Notes: generated by a model from the sequence alone, not told the origin. A DNA stretch of 64,000 bases from JAJVHZ01 sp041395385 (GCA_041395385.1 JAWLAN010000021.1:35817-99816); one strand, 5' to 3'. Positions 1 through 8,500 are shown, numbered from the stretch's first letter. Numbers and translations: made by a program.

Positions 1-803
1 TGGTAGCGCCCCGGATCGCCCGGCCCGAAGAGGGTGAGCGTCGGGGTTCCCACGGCGGCGGCGATGTGCCCGAGTCCGGAGTCGTTGCCGATGAACAGTC
101 GCGCGCGCTCGATCACCGCGGCAGCCTGCAGCAGCCGAGTGCCGCCGGCAAGATCGAGCACGGGCAGCCCGGCAGCCGCGGCCAGTTCGGCGCAGGCGCC
201 GCGGTCGCCCTCCCCACCGAGAAGCACGATCGCGTCGAGCTCCTCGCGCAATCCCTGCAAGAGCAAGCGAAAATGCGCGGCCGGCCAGGTCTTCGGCGGC
301 CAGTTCGCGCCCGGCGCCACCGCCAGCCACCGTCCGCGCGGGAGGCTCGCGGTACGGCGCGCCGCGAACTCGCGATCCGTGGCCGCGAGCCACAGGCGCG
401 TCGGCGGCGGCGCGCCGGCCGGCAGCAGTCCGGCCATCACCGCATAGGCGCGCTCCACGGCGTGGCCGCGCTGCGCGCGCGCTCGACGCTTGGTGCAGCG
501 CCGCTGCGCGTGCAACAGCCAGCTCAGTCCGTCGGTGCGCAGATCGACGATCAACCGGTAGCGATGCCCGCGCAGAGCGCGGAGCACGCGCCACCAGCCG
601 CGCCAGCCGTCCTTCTTCTCCCGCAGCAGGATCTCGCCTCGAAAGGGGCATGGCTCGAACAGCTCCGCCGAGCGCGCGTCGGCGACGATGTCCACGAGCG
701 CGTCCGGATGCAGCGCGTGCATCGCCGTCAGCACCGGCGTGGTCATCACCGCGTCACCGATGTTGCTCAGGGTGATGAGCAGCTGCCGCGCCTGGGTGGT
801 CAT
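1..803 (-). CDS. GT9-family glycosyltransferase (LPS heptosyltransferase type), 3' end outside window
   Basis: Translating the minus strand from the ATG at 803 gives an open frame to the window edge. The N-terminus reads LLITLSNIGDAVMTTPVL, the typical first strand and loop of ADP-heptose:LPS heptosyltransferases. Near residue 230 the frame reads IGNDSGLGHIAAA, the family's conserved nucleotide-sugar-binding motif. Enzymes of this family transfer heptose or related sugars to lipopolysaccharide core at the cytoplasmic face of the inner membrane. The ATG overlaps the mnmE stop as ATGA, so the gene is probably the last member seen of the rpmH-rnpA-yidD-yidC-mnmE run. About 268 residues are visible; a complete protein is usually 330-350. 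The exact sugar specificity cannot be told. Confidence 0.85.
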   Translation of the reverse strand, partial: MTTQARQLLITLSNIGDAVMTTPVLTAMHALHPDALVDIVADARSAELFEPCPFRGEILLREKKDGWRGWWRVLRALRGHRYRLIVDLRTDGLSWLLHAQRRCTKRRARAQRGHAVERAYAVMAGLLPAGAPPPTRLWLAATDREFAARRTASLPRGRWLAVAPGANWPPKTWPAAHFRLLLQGLREELDAIVLLGGEGDRGACAELAAAAGLPVLDLAGGTRLLQAAAVIERARLFIGNDSGLGHIAAAVGTPTLTLFGPGDPGRY

Positions 804-2170
804 TTGCCGATGCAGAAGGTGCTGAAGATCTGGCCCAGCAGGTCTTCGGTGGTGTACTCGCCGGTGATTGCGCTCAGGTGACGCCGCGCCTGGCGCAGGT
901 GCTCGGCGGCGAGTTCCATGCCGCTCGCCCCGAGGAGCAGCGGCATCGCCCGCTCGAGGGCGGCGCGCACCGCCGTCAGCGCCTCCACGTGCCGGCGTCG
1001 CGCGGTGAACGCGCCTTCCGGTTCCACGCCGTGGCCGCATGCCGCCTGGATGCGGCGCGTCAGGCCATCGATACCCTGCTGGGTCTGCGTCGAGACATAG
1101 ATCTCGGGGGGAACGCGATCCGGCGCCTGCGGCGGCGCCTGAGCGATTCGATCGAGCTTGGTGCGCACGACGGTGACGGTGGTGGCCGGCCCCAGACGCG
1201 CGAGCAGGGTACGGTCGGCCTGGTCGTAATCCTCATCCGCGGGGACCAGCAACAGCACGTGATGCGCCCCGGCCGCCGCTCCCTCGGCACGGCGTACGCC
1301 CTCGCGCTCGACGTCGTCCGCGGTCACGCGCAGGCCGGCGGTGTCGGTCAGCTCGACCGACAGGCCGTTCAGATCGATGAGTGCCTCGAGCGTGTCGCGC
1401 GTGGTGCCGGGATGCGGACTCACGATCGCCCGCTCGCGCCCGACCATGCTGTTGAAGAGACTGGACTTGCCGGCGTTCGGCCGCCCGAGCAGGACCACGC
1501 TGATGCCGTCGTGCAGCAACTGCCCGGCGCGCGCGGCGCGCAGCGTCGAATCCACCTGGGTCAGGATGGCGGCGGTTCGGGATCGCAAGTCGCGCGTGGC
1601 GATCCGCTCCGGTTCCTCGTCGGGAAAATCGAGCCCGGCCTCGATCTCCGCGCGCAGCGCGTCGATCGCGCCCGACACCGCTTGTACGCGGCGTGAGAAC
1701 TCCCCCTGCAGCGACGCGCTGGCGCCGCGCGCGGCCTGCTCGGTGTTGGCGGAGATGAGATCCGCGATCGCCTCGGCCTGCGCCAGGTCGATCTTGCCGT
1801 TGAAGAAGGCGCGCTCGGTGAATTCACCTGGCCGGGCAAGCCGGGCGCCGAGCTGCAACGAGCGCGTGAGCAGCAGGTGCAGCAGCACGTGACCGCCATG
1901 CGCATGCAGCTCGAGCACGTCCTCGCCGGTCACGGAGTCCGGAGCGGCGAAGTAGAGCGCTATGCCGCGATCGAGGAGGCTGCCGTGCTCATCGCGAAAA
2001 CCGGCGTAAGTGGCGCGGCGCGGCGGCAGCCGTCGGCCGAGGATGGCCTCGGCGATCGAGGAGGCCTGCGGTCCGGAAACCCGCACGATTCCGATCGCGG
2101 CGTTGCCGGCCGCGGTGGCAACCGCGGCGATCGTATCGGTGGGCGCCTGCCGGCCGGCAGTCCCGCCCAT
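800..2170 (-). CDS. mnmE: tRNA uridine-5-carboxymethylaminomethyl modification GTPase MnmE (TrmE)
   Basis: With MnmG, this GTPase installs the 5-carboxymethylaminomethyl group on the wobble uridine of certain tRNAs. The 456-residue protein has the family's normal length and parts: an N-terminal tetrahydrofolate-binding domain, a helical domain, and an inserted G domain with G1 GRPNAGKS (229-236), G2 TTRDT (256-260) and G3 DTAG (276-279). It ends in CIGK, where the folate/C1-binding cysteine sits. G4 reads TKLD instead of the usual NKxD. The start is 4 bases after the yidC stop, and the stop overlaps the next gene's ATG, so translation is probably coupled. This yidC-mnmE order is the classic one near gammaproteobacterial dnaA. 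Confidence 0.97.
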   Translation of the reverse strand: MGGTAGRQAPTDTIAAVATAAGNAAIGIVRVSGPQASSIAEAILGRRLPPRRATYAGFRDEHGSLLDRGIALYFAAPDSVTGEDVLELHAHGGHVLLHLLLTRSLQLGARLARPGEFTERAFFNGKIDLAQAEAIADLISANTEQAARGASASLQGEFSRRVQAVSGAIDALRAEIEAGLDFPDEEPERIATRDLRSRTAAILTQVDSTLRAARAGQLLHDGISVVLLGRPNAGKSSLFNSMVGRERAIVSPHPGTTRDTLEALIDLNGLSVELTDTAGLRVTADDVEREGVRRAEGAAAGAHHVLLLVPADEDYDQADRTLLARLGPATTVTVVRTKLDRIAQAPPQAPDRVPPEIYVSTQTQQGIDGLTRRIQAACGHGVEPEGAFTARRRHVEALTAVRAALERAMPLLLGASGMELAAEHLRQARRHLSAITGEYTTEDLLGQIFSTFCIGK

Positions 2171-2174
2171 GGCC

Positions 2175-3833
2175 TCAGGTCTTGGCCTTCGCGCCCTCGA
2201 TGCTGCGCGTGATCAGCCACTGCTGCGCGATCGACAGCACGTTGTTCACCAGCCAGTAAAGCACCAGGCCGGCGGGGAAGAAGATGAAGAAGACCGTGAA
2301 CACCACCGGCAGGATCTGCATCACCCTGGCCTGCACCGGATCCGGCGGCGCCGGATTCATCCTCGTCTGCACGAACATCGAGATGCCCATGAGGATCGGC
2401 AGCACGAAATACGGATCGTAGGTGGAGAGATCCTTGATCCAGCCGATGAACGGCGCCTGCCTGAGCTCCACGCTCTCCAGCAGCACCCAGTACAGGGCGA
2501 GGAACACGGGGATCTGTATCAACACCGGCAGGCATCCGCCGAGCGGATTGATCTTCTCCTGCTTGTACAGCTCCATCATCGCCTGGTTCAGTCGCTGCTT
2601 GTCGTTGGAGTAGCGCTCGCGCAGCGCGACGAGGCGCGGCTGCACCTGCTTCATGTGCGCCATCGAACGATAGCTGGCGGCCGCCAGGCGGTACAACGCG
2701 GCCTTCACCGTCAGAGTCAGCAGGATGATCGCCCAGCCCCAGTTGCCGGTCCATCCGTGCAGCTTCTGCATCCACCAGAAAAGCGGCTTGGACAGGAACC
2801 ACAGCGCACCGTAGTCGACCGTCAGATCCAGGCCGGGCGCGAACTGCTCCAGGCGATCCTGATCCTTCGGCCCGGCGTAGAGCGTGCTCGTCAGCGTGAG
2901 GGAAGCGCCGGGCTCGACCTGGTGCTGCGGTCCGTACAGTCCCACGATGTAGCGATTCTGGTCCAGGACCTTGGTGTAGTACTGGTACGGCTCCTGCGCC
3001 GGCGGCACGATCGCGGCGACGAAGTAATGCTGGAGCATCGCGGCCCAGCCGCCGCTGATACTCCGGTCCAGCGGCGTGGCGGCCATCTCGTCGAACGGCA
3101 ATTTCTCGTAGCGCTTCTCGGGGCTGGAGATGGCCGCCCCCATATAGGTCGGCATGCTCATCAGGCCGCGCTTGGGCTTTTCGGCACGTCGCAGCAACTG
3201 CGCATAAGCGCGCCCCTGCCACGCGGCGGCGCCCGTGTTCGCGATGTCGTAGCGCAGGTCGATGACATGGGAACCACGGTGAAACACGTAGGTCTTCGTG
3301 ACCTGCAGTCCGGACGGCGACTGCCAGATCAGAGGCACCTCGAGCGTCTCGGCGCCATCGGCGAGTCGGTAGCTGCGCTCCGAGGCGGTATAGACCTCCT
3401 GATGCGTGGGCGCCTCCTTCTCGCTCAGCAGGCCTCCCTGCACCACGAACGTGAGCGCATCGCTGTTGTCGAGAAACGCGAGCGGCTCATCCGGCTTGTC
3501 CACGGCCACCGGGAAGTCCTTCAGGAGGAGTCGGGAGAGCTCGCCGCCGCGAAGACTGACGGCCGCGCTTACCGTGTCAGTCTCTATCGAGATACCGGCC
3601 GCATCGGTACTCGCCGCGCCGCCAGCAGGGGCCGGAACTTCGGGGGCACCGGCCTCAACGGGCCTTTCTGCGGCGGCGGGAGCCGGGATATGGTCGGTTC
3701 GGGACGGGGCCTCCTGCGGCGCCGCGGGCGGGGCCGCCGCGCGCAGCCGGCCGTAGTCCTTCTCCCATGCCTGCCAGATGAGGGTCAGCACCAGGCAGAG
3801 GGCCAGGACCAGCGCAGTACGTTTGTGGGGCAT
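2175..3833 (-). CDS. yidC: membrane protein insertase YidC
   Basis: YidC inserts proteins into the inner membrane, alone or with SecYEG. I place the start at the ATG at 3833, which gives 552 residues beginning MPHKRTALVLALCLVLTLIW, the expected N-terminal signal anchor. A longer open frame to 3992 is an unsupported extension across the spacer and yidD. After the anchor comes an Ala/Pro-rich linker, then the large periplasmic beta-supersandwich domain (about 85-330). The conserved C-terminal helices follow, with WGWAIILLTL, the cytoplasmic hairpin, NPLGGCLPVLIQIPVFLALY and the final WLVNNVLSIAQQW segment. It lies between yidD and mnmE on the same strand. Confidence 0.96.
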   Translation of the reverse strand: MPHKRTALVLALCLVLTLIWQAWEKDYGRLRAAAPPAAPQEAPSRTDHIPAPAAAERPVEAGAPEVPAPAGGAASTDAAGISIETDTVSAAVSLRGGELSRLLLKDFPVAVDKPDEPLAFLDNSDALTFVVQGGLLSEKEAPTHQEVYTASERSYRLADGAETLEVPLIWQSPSGLQVTKTYVFHRGSHVIDLRYDIANTGAAAWQGRAYAQLLRRAEKPKRGLMSMPTYMGAAISSPEKRYEKLPFDEMAATPLDRSISGGWAAMLQHYFVAAIVPPAQEPYQYYTKVLDQNRYIVGLYGPQHQVEPGASLTLTSTLYAGPKDQDRLEQFAPGLDLTVDYGALWFLSKPLFWWMQKLHGWTGNWGWAIILLTLTVKAALYRLAAASYRSMAHMKQVQPRLVALRERYSNDKQRLNQAMMELYKQEKINPLGGCLPVLIQIPVFLALYWVLLESVELRQAPFIGWIKDLSTYDPYFVLPILMGISMFVQTRMNPAPPDPVQARVMQILPVVFTVFFIFFPAGLVLYWLVNNVLSIAQQWLITRSIEGAKAKT

Positions 3834-3850
3834 GGGCAGGCGGGGTGCGT

Positions 3851-4060
3851 TCAGGGGACCGGATCGTAGCCGCCGGCGTGATACGGATGGCAGCGGCACA
3901 GACGTCTCAGGCCCAGCCAGGAGCCACGCAACGCGCCGTACCGCCCTATCGCCGTCAGCGTGTACTCCGAGCAGCTCGGGGCGTACCGGCATGTCGGCGG
4001 CAGCGCCGGGCTGATGAGCAGCTGATAAAGCCTGATCAGGAACTTGAGGATGGTGCGCAT
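3851..4060 (-). CDS. yidD: membrane protein insertion efficiency factor YidD
   Basis: This 69-residue protein carries the family signature: a short amphipathic N-terminus (MRTILKFLIRLYQLLISP) and the cysteine cluster CRYAPSCSEYT, followed by the GxLRGxWLGLRRLxRCHP motif. YidD sits at the inner membrane and helps YidC-dependent insertion. The start overlaps the 3' end of rnpA by 25 bases in another frame, and the stop is 17 bases before yidC. This is the usual rnpA-yidD-yidC arrangement and suggests translational coupling. Confidence 0.95.
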   Translation of the reverse strand: MRTILKFLIRLYQLLISPALPPTCRYAPSCSEYTLTAIGRYGALRGSWLGLRRLCRCHPYHAGGYDPVP

Positions 4061-4407
4061 GAGCTGGCCCGTAGAAGTAGCTTTCTCAGGTTATCCGCGA
4101 ACGATTGCTGCGCGCTTGTCGAGATCGGTTGGTTCACGCTGACGACGACGTCCAGACCCGAGAGGGAGTCCTGTTGCCGGCGGAAGGCCTCGCGGGCGAG
4201 ACGTTTGAGCCGGTTCCTCACGACTGCCGTGCGGCTCGCCCGACGGCTGATGGCGAGCCCCAGCCTGGCCTGCGTACGGCCGTTGGCCGCGAAATACAGC
4301 TGCAATGGCCCGCTCTGGAGCCTCTGACGCGCGGCAAGGACGTTCGAAAATTCCCCCGCCTGCAGCAGTCGACTGTCGCGGCGGAAGCCCTCCGAACGGC
4401 GCGCCAA
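4036..4407 (-). CDS. rnpA: ribonuclease P protein component
   Basis: RnpA is the protein cofactor of RNase P, which trims tRNA 5' leaders. The conserved RNA-binding stretch is clear: RLGLAISRRASRTAVVRNRLKRLAREAFR, seen here as LGLAISRR followed by AVVRNRLKRLARE. The frame is open back to an ATG at 4479, but that would overlap most of the first half of rpmH. I prefer the TTG at 4407, 10 bases after the rpmH stop. It gives 123 residues and puts the conserved F-R-x-x-R-L motif close to the N-terminus as in homologues. Start uncertain; function certain. Confidence 0.9.
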   Translation of the reverse strand: MARRSEGFRRDSRLLQAGEFSNVLAARQRLQSGPLQLYFAANGRTQARLGLAISRRASRTAVVRNRLKRLAREAFRRQQDSLSGLDVVVSVNQPISTSAQQSFADNLRKLLLRASSCAPSSSS

Positions 4408-4417
4408 TCGCGGGCGA

Positions 4418-4552
4418 TCAGGCCGAAAGTCGCGCGCGGCCCTTGGCGCGGCGACTGTTGAGGATCTTGCGCCCGCCACGAGTACTCATGCGAGCCCGGA
4501 AGCCATGGTTGCGCTGGCGCTTGAGCTTGCTCGGCTGATAAGTGCGTTTCAC
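4418..4552 (-). CDS. rpmH: 50S ribosomal protein L34
   Basis: Reading the minus strand from a GTG at 4552 gives a 44-residue protein starting (M)KRTYQPSKLKRQRNHGFRAR and containing RGGRKILNSRRAKGRARL. This is essentially the textbook L34 sequence. A GAGGAAAG ribosome-binding site lies just upstream. The gene is too short for most ORF cut-offs, and its GTG start makes it easy to miss. It heads the leftward run and is divergent from dnaA, the common arrangement at proteobacterial origins. Confidence 0.97.
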   Translation of the reverse strand: MKRTYQPSKLKRQRNHGFRARMSTRGGRKILNSRRAKGRARLSA

Positions 4553-4588
4553 GTTCTTTCCTCGGGACCGAGTTGGAAAAAGCGGTGC

Positions 4589-4617
4589 ATGCTAAGGCGG
4601 CAGGGCGATTTTTGCAA
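4589..4617 (-). promoter_or_regulatory. candidate sigma70 promoter of rpmH-rnpA
   Basis: On the minus strand TTGCAA (4617-4612) and TAGCAT (4594-4589) are separated by 17 bases, each matching the consensus in four of six positions. The predicted start of transcription is about 30 bases before the rpmH GTG. No other pair in the 184-base rpmH-dnaA gap fits as well. Confidence 0.45.
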
Positions 4618-4655
4618 TCAAGAGTTTGCGGCAGTGACCCCGGAGATATTTTGCC

Positions 4656-4684
4656 TGTGGATAACCGGCCGCTTGGGGTATACT
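4656..4684 (+). promoter_or_regulatory. DnaA box and candidate -10 of the dnaA promoter
   Basis: TGTGGATAA at 4656-4664 is a perfect DnaA box (complement TTATCCACA). It is followed by TATACT at 4679-4684, a good -10 hexamer about 53 bases before the dnaA GTG. No good -35 exists at 17 bases; the DnaA box occupies that zone. A box in this position suggests DnaA autoregulation, which is well established in other bacteria but inferred here. Confidence 0.6.
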
Positions 4685-4736
4685 ACGCGGCCTTCGGACA
4701 ATAACCACCACCAGGGAAGGGGCGGGAGGTAGCAGC

Positions 4737-6131
4737 GTGGACGTTCCTATCTGGAAACAATGTCTTAGCCGACTCGAGGGCGAGTTGCCGGCCCAGCAAT
4801 TCAACACCTGGATCAGACCGCTGCAGGTGGTGCTCGAGAATGGCACGCTGCACCTGCTCGCGCCCAACCGATTCGTGCAGGATTGGATACGCGAGAAGTA
4901 CCTCGATGTCATCCGGGCCATCGTACAAAACGCCTCGAACGGCGTCGGGGCTTCTCCGGAGATCAGGCTGTCCGTGGGCAGCTCCGCGGCGCCCCAGACC
5001 CCACCGGCGCGCACTTCCTCGGGCGGCGTGGCTACTGTGGGTGCGACGGTGCCGGTGCGCCAGAGCGGCACCGGTGAGTCTGGCGCAAAGGGCGGGGCCC
5101 GCACCTGGCATTCCCCAGGACTGAACGCGGCATACACCTTCGAGACATTTGTCGAGGGCAAATCCAATCAACTCGCACGGGCCGCATCGATGCAGGTCGG
5201 CGCGAACCCCGGGGTGGCGTACAACCCGTTGTTCATCTGCGGTGGGGTGGGTCTGGGCAAGACACATCTCATGCATGCGCTCGGCAATGCCATCTGCCAG
5301 GCAAGACCCGGCGCCAAGGTCGTCTACCTGCGCTCGGAGCAGTTCGTGGCCGATATGGTCAAGGCGCTGCAGCACAACGTCATCAACGAGTTCAAGCGCT
5401 ATTACCGTTCGGTGGATGCATTGCTCATCGACGACATCCAGTTCTTCGCGGGGAAAGAGCGCTCCCAGGAAGAGTTTTTCCATACTTTCAATGCCTTGCT
5501 CGAGGGCCAGCAGCAAATAGTACTGACCTGCGATCGCTACCCTAAGGAGGTCACGGGGGTGGAGGAGCGATTGAAATCGCGCTTCGGTTGGGGACTGACG
5601 GTCGCCATCGAACCGGCGGAACTGGAGACGCGCGTGGCCATCCTGAAGAGCAAGGCGGCCCGTACTCAACTGGATCTGCCGGACGACGTCGCTTTCTTCA
5701 TCGCCAAGCGTTTCCGGTCCAATATCCGTGAACTGGAGGGTGCGCTGCACCGCGTCGTGGCCCACGCGAACTTCAAGGGCGAGGGGATCAACCTGGATTT
5801 CGCGAAGGAGGCACTGAAAGACCTCCTCGCCCTGCAAGACAAGATGGTCACGATCGAGAATATCCAGAAGATCGTTGCCGAGTATTACAAGATCCGCGTC
5901 GCCGATCTGCTCTCCAAGCGGCGTAGTCGCTCCGTGACACGTCCTCGGCAGATTGCGATGGCGCTGGCGAAAGAACTCACCAACCACAGCCTGCCGGAGA
6001 TCGGTGACGCCTTCGGTGGCCGCGACCACACCACCGTCCTGCATGCGTGCCGCAAGGTGGTGGACCTGCGGCGCGGTGAGCAGCGGGTCAATGAGGACTA
6101 CAACAACCTGGGCAGGATCCTGTCCAGTTGA
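4737..6131 (+). CDS. dnaA: chromosomal replication initiator protein DnaA
   Basis: DnaA binds DnaA boxes and melts the origin. The 464-residue protein has domain I (1-70), a variable linker rich in Ala, Ser and Gly (about 75-125), and the AAA+ domain. The AAA+ domain has Walker A GGVGLGKTH (169-177) and Walker B LLIDDIQFF (229-237). Domain IV holds the DNA-contact signature GGRDHTTVLHA near residue 434. The start is GTG, preceded by GGGAGGT. A DnaA box lies both upstream (4656) and just downstream (6143). Confidence 0.98.
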   Translation: MDVPIWKQCLSRLEGELPAQQFNTWIRPLQVVLENGTLHLLAPNRFVQDWIREKYLDVIRAIVQNASNGVGASPEIRLSVGSSAAPQTPPARTSSGGVATVGATVPVRQSGTGESGAKGGARTWHSPGLNAAYTFETFVEGKSNQLARAASMQVGANPGVAYNPLFICGGVGLGKTHLMHALGNAICQARPGAKVVYLRSEQFVADMVKALQHNVINEFKRYYRSVDALLIDDIQFFAGKERSQEEFFHTFNALLEGQQQIVLTCDRYPKEVTGVEERLKSRFGWGLTVAIEPAELETRVAILKSKAARTQLDLPDDVAFFIAKRFRSNIRELEGALHRVVAHANFKGEGINLDFAKEALKDLLALQDKMVTIENIQKIVAEYYKIRVADLLSKRRSRSVTRPRQIAMALAKELTNHSLPEIGDAFGGRDHTTVLHACRKVVDLRRGEQRVNEDYNNLGRILSS

Positions 6132-6313
6132 CGTGCGGGAACTGTGGATAAGAAGACGCCGGGCCCCAGTCGTTCGATTGTCCCCAGTCTGCCAACAGAC
6201 ATACAACCGGTTAAACCGATCTTCTGGTCAGGCTAAGTTGTTAATAAAACAAAAGAACTATTAGAAATGTGCATAAACGGGGTCGCTAATAACAATCACG
6301 AGCTAAGAATAAG
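6132..6313 (+). other. dnaA-dnaN intergenic region: candidate oriC / unwinding element
   Basis: This 182-base gap contains a perfect DnaA box TGTGGATAA at 6143-6151. It also has a one-mismatch box, TGTGCATAA, at 6268-6276. The segment about 6230-6275 is markedly AT-rich against a GC-rich genome. These are ingredients of a bacterial origin. The number of boxes is low, so it may be only part of the origin or a dnaN promoter region. GC-skew analysis of the whole chromosome would decide. Confidence 0.5.
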
Positions 6314-7414
6314 ATGAAAATTTCTATTAATCGTGAAACGCTTCTGGGACCCTTGCAGATCGTCAGTAACGTAGTCGAAAAAAGACAGGCACTTCCGATC
6401 CTCAGCAATATCCTTCTGCAAGTCGGCAACGATGCATTGACGCTCACCGGGACGGACATGGAAGTCGAGGTGGTGGTGCGGATAGCCAATGCCTCGAAGG
6501 AAACGGGCAGCAGTACGCTGCCGGCGCGCAAGCTGGTCGACATCTGTCGTGCACTGCCCGCGGATGCCACCATCGAATTGGACGTCAAAGACACGCGCGC
6601 CACCCTGAAGAGCGGGCGCAGTCGATTTGCCTTGGCGACGCTGCCGGCGAAGGACTTTCCAGCACTTGGGGATACGCCCTCGACCTTGACGCTACGGGTG
6701 GATGCCAAGGTGCTCCGGGACTTGATCGCGGATACCCAGTTCGCGATGGCGCACCAGGACATTCGCTACTACCTCAACGGTTTGTTGCTGGAGTTTTCAG
6801 AGAGCGGCTTGCGGGCCGTTGCAACCGATGGGCATCGCATGGCGTTGGCGGATATGGAGTGGTCCACGGGACTCAAGGAAGCGGTACAGGTCATCGTTCC
6901 CCGCAAAGGGGTGGGGGAGATCGTGCGTCTCCTGGCGGAGGCTACGGGAGAGGTTGAATTGCAGGTCGGGCCGGCGCACCTGAAGGTCCTGAGCCCGGTG
7001 AGAACCATAACGACCAAGCTCATTGACGGCAAGTTCCCGGATTATCAGCGCGTGATCCCCGCAAAATCCGACAAGATCGTGACCGGTGACCGGGAGACGC
7101 TGCGTCAGGGGCTTGCCAGGACATCGATACTTTCGAGCGAGAAGTTCCGGGGTGTGCGGCTGGTGTTGAAGAACGATTTGCTGCAGGCCTTGGCGCACAA
7201 TCCGGAGCACGAGGAGGCAGAAGAGGAGTTGCCAGTGGAGTATTCCGGTGCGGAGTTGGAGATCGGTTTCAACGTCGTCTATCTCCTGGAGGTTCTGGCC
7301 GCAATCAAGACCGACAAGGTCCAGATGGAATTGGCTTCACCGGATCGGAGTTGCTTGGTGCTTCCCATCGGAGACCAGACACGGAAATACGTGATCATGC
7401 CGATGCGCCTGTAG
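6314..7414 (+). CDS. dnaN: DNA polymerase III beta subunit (sliding clamp)
   Basis: The ring-shaped dimer encircles DNA and tethers Pol III and repair proteins. At 366 residues it has the standard length and three repeated clamp domains. Typical N-terminus: MKISINRETLLGPLQIVSNV. Conserved internal segments include RRALPILSN-like RQALPILSNILLQV, TDGHRMALAD, and the C-terminal LPIGDQTRKYVIMPMRL, which ends in the MPMRL signature. It is followed by recF after 3 bases. Confidence 0.98.
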   Translation: MKISINRETLLGPLQIVSNVVEKRQALPILSNILLQVGNDALTLTGTDMEVEVVVRIANASKETGSSTLPARKLVDICRALPADATIELDVKDTRATLKSGRSRFALATLPAKDFPALGDTPSTLTLRVDAKVLRDLIADTQFAMAHQDIRYYLNGLLLEFSESGLRAVATDGHRMALADMEWSTGLKEAVQVIVPRKGVGEIVRLLAEATGEVELQVGPAHLKVLSPVRTITTKLIDGKFPDYQRVIPAKSDKIVTGDRETLRQGLARTSILSSEKFRGVRLVLKNDLLQALAHNPEHEEAEEELPVEYSGAELEIGFNVVYLLEVLAAIKTDKVQMELASPDRSCLVLPIGDQTRKYVIMPMRL

Positions 7415-7417
7415 GGG

Positions 7418-8494
7418 ATGCAGCTGCAACGGCTGGATATTCATGACGTCAGATGCCTCAGAGAGGCGGTGCTCGATTTCTCGGCGACGGTGAATTTGGT
7501 CGTCGGGGCGAATGGGAGTGGGAAGTCATCCCTGCTCGAGGCCATCCATCTGCTGGGTACAGGCCGGTCTTTCAGAACGCGTGACCCGGACGAGGTGATC
7601 AGGGACGGGCAGAGGGGATTCCTCCTGCGTGGCGTGCTACGGGACAGCTCCGGCCGCTTGGTGCATGTAGCGCTGCAGAGGATGGATGGCCGGACCTCGA
7701 TACGATTTGATGGCGACACGGTTCGGTCCGCAGGCCAGTTGGCGGTCCGGATTCCGGTGACACTGGTCACGCCGGACACGCATGTGGAGATGCAGGCGCA
7801 GCCAAAGGCGAGGCGCCGGTGGGTGGACCTCACACTGTTTCACGTGAAACCAGGCTACCTGGAGCTCTGGAAACGGGCAATGCGGAGCGTCAAGCATCGC
7901 AACGTGCTTTTGCGGAGGAAGCGCCGCGCCGAGGAACTGGATGCATGGGACGCTGAACTCATCCAGCACGCTGAACAGCTGGACAGGCTGCGCCGAGGGG
8001 CTGTAGCGCAGTTAACCGAGGCCGCGAGCGGGGCATTACGGCAGATCTTCGGAGCGACGGCTTCTATCCGATACTACCCAGGCTGGCCCGAGGGGATGAC
8101 GTACGCGGAGGCGCTCAAGCGGGGACGCGAGGCGGACCTGGGCCTGGGCTCGACCCGATACGGACCGCATCGGGCGGACGTAGCTTTTGAGCTGGACGGT
8201 AGGCCGGTGGCGAGCAGGCTGTCCCGGGGCCAGTTGAAGGTCTGGGTAGGGATGCTGATGGTGGCCCAGGTCATGGTCATAGCCGCGAACACCGAAGTGC
8301 GGCCGTTGGTGTTGCTGGACGACCTGGTGTCGGATTTAGACGTAAGGGCAAGGGCTCGGCTCATCGCAGAGATGGCAGCCTCCGGCTGCCAGCTGTTTGT
8401 GACCGCCGTGGATGAAGGACTCGTGCCGATGCCGGATGGCAGGCAGGCAGCCGTGTTCCACGTGAAACAGGGTGAGATCACCCGGAGTGCATGA
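7418..8494 (+). CDS. recF: DNA replication and repair protein RecF
   Basis: RecF is an SMC/ABC-like ATPase that, with RecO and RecR, loads RecA at single-strand gaps. The 358-residue protein has Walker A GANGSGKS (30-37). The family's N-terminal DxRCL motif appears as HDVRCLREA, the signature motif as SRGQLKVWV, and Walker B as LLDDLVSDLD. It lies 3 bases after dnaN and 6 bases before gyrB, probably one transcript. Two near-perfect parS sites fall inside its coding sequence (7836 and 8454). Confidence 0.97.
   Translation: MQLQRLDIHDVRCLREAVLDFSATVNLVVGANGSGKSSLLEAIHLLGTGRSFRTRDPDEVIRDGQRGFLLRGVLRDSSGRLVHVALQRMDGRTSIRFDGDTVRSAGQLAVRIPVTLVTPDTHVEMQAQPKARRRWVDLTLFHVKPGYLELWKRAMRSVKHRNVLLRRKRRAEELDAWDAELIQHAEQLDRLRRGAVAQLTEAASGALRQIFGATASIRYYPGWPEGMTYAEALKRGREADLGLGSTRYGPHRADVAFELDGRPVASRLSRGQLKVWVGMLMVAQVMVIAANTEVRPLVLLDDLVSDLDVRARARLIAEMAASGCQLFVTAVDEGLVPMPDGRQAAVFHVKQGEITRSA
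7836..7851. promoter_or_regulatory. parS centromere-like site 1 (inside recF)
   Basis: TGTTTCACGTGAAACC matches the bacterial ParB-binding site TGTTTCACGTGAAACA in 15 of 16 positions. The site encodes codons in the middle of recF. ParB spreads from such sites and, with ParA, segregates origins. parAB itself is not in this window. Confidence 0.85.
8454..8469. promoter_or_regulatory. parS centromere-like site 2 (3' end of recF)
   Basis: TGTTCCACGTGAAACA matches the 16-base parS consensus in 15 positions, with one change at position 5. It lies 25 bases before the recF stop and about 600 bases from the first site. A second copy this close makes chance unlikely. Confidence 0.85.
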
Positions 8495-8500
8495 AACAGA

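Noticed and set aside
66..1696. Long rightward frames (66-881 and 878-1696)
   Set aside because: They are antisense to the GT9 glycosyltransferase and mnmE; their Arg/Ala/Gln-rich sequences have no family features and arise from GC-rich third positions.
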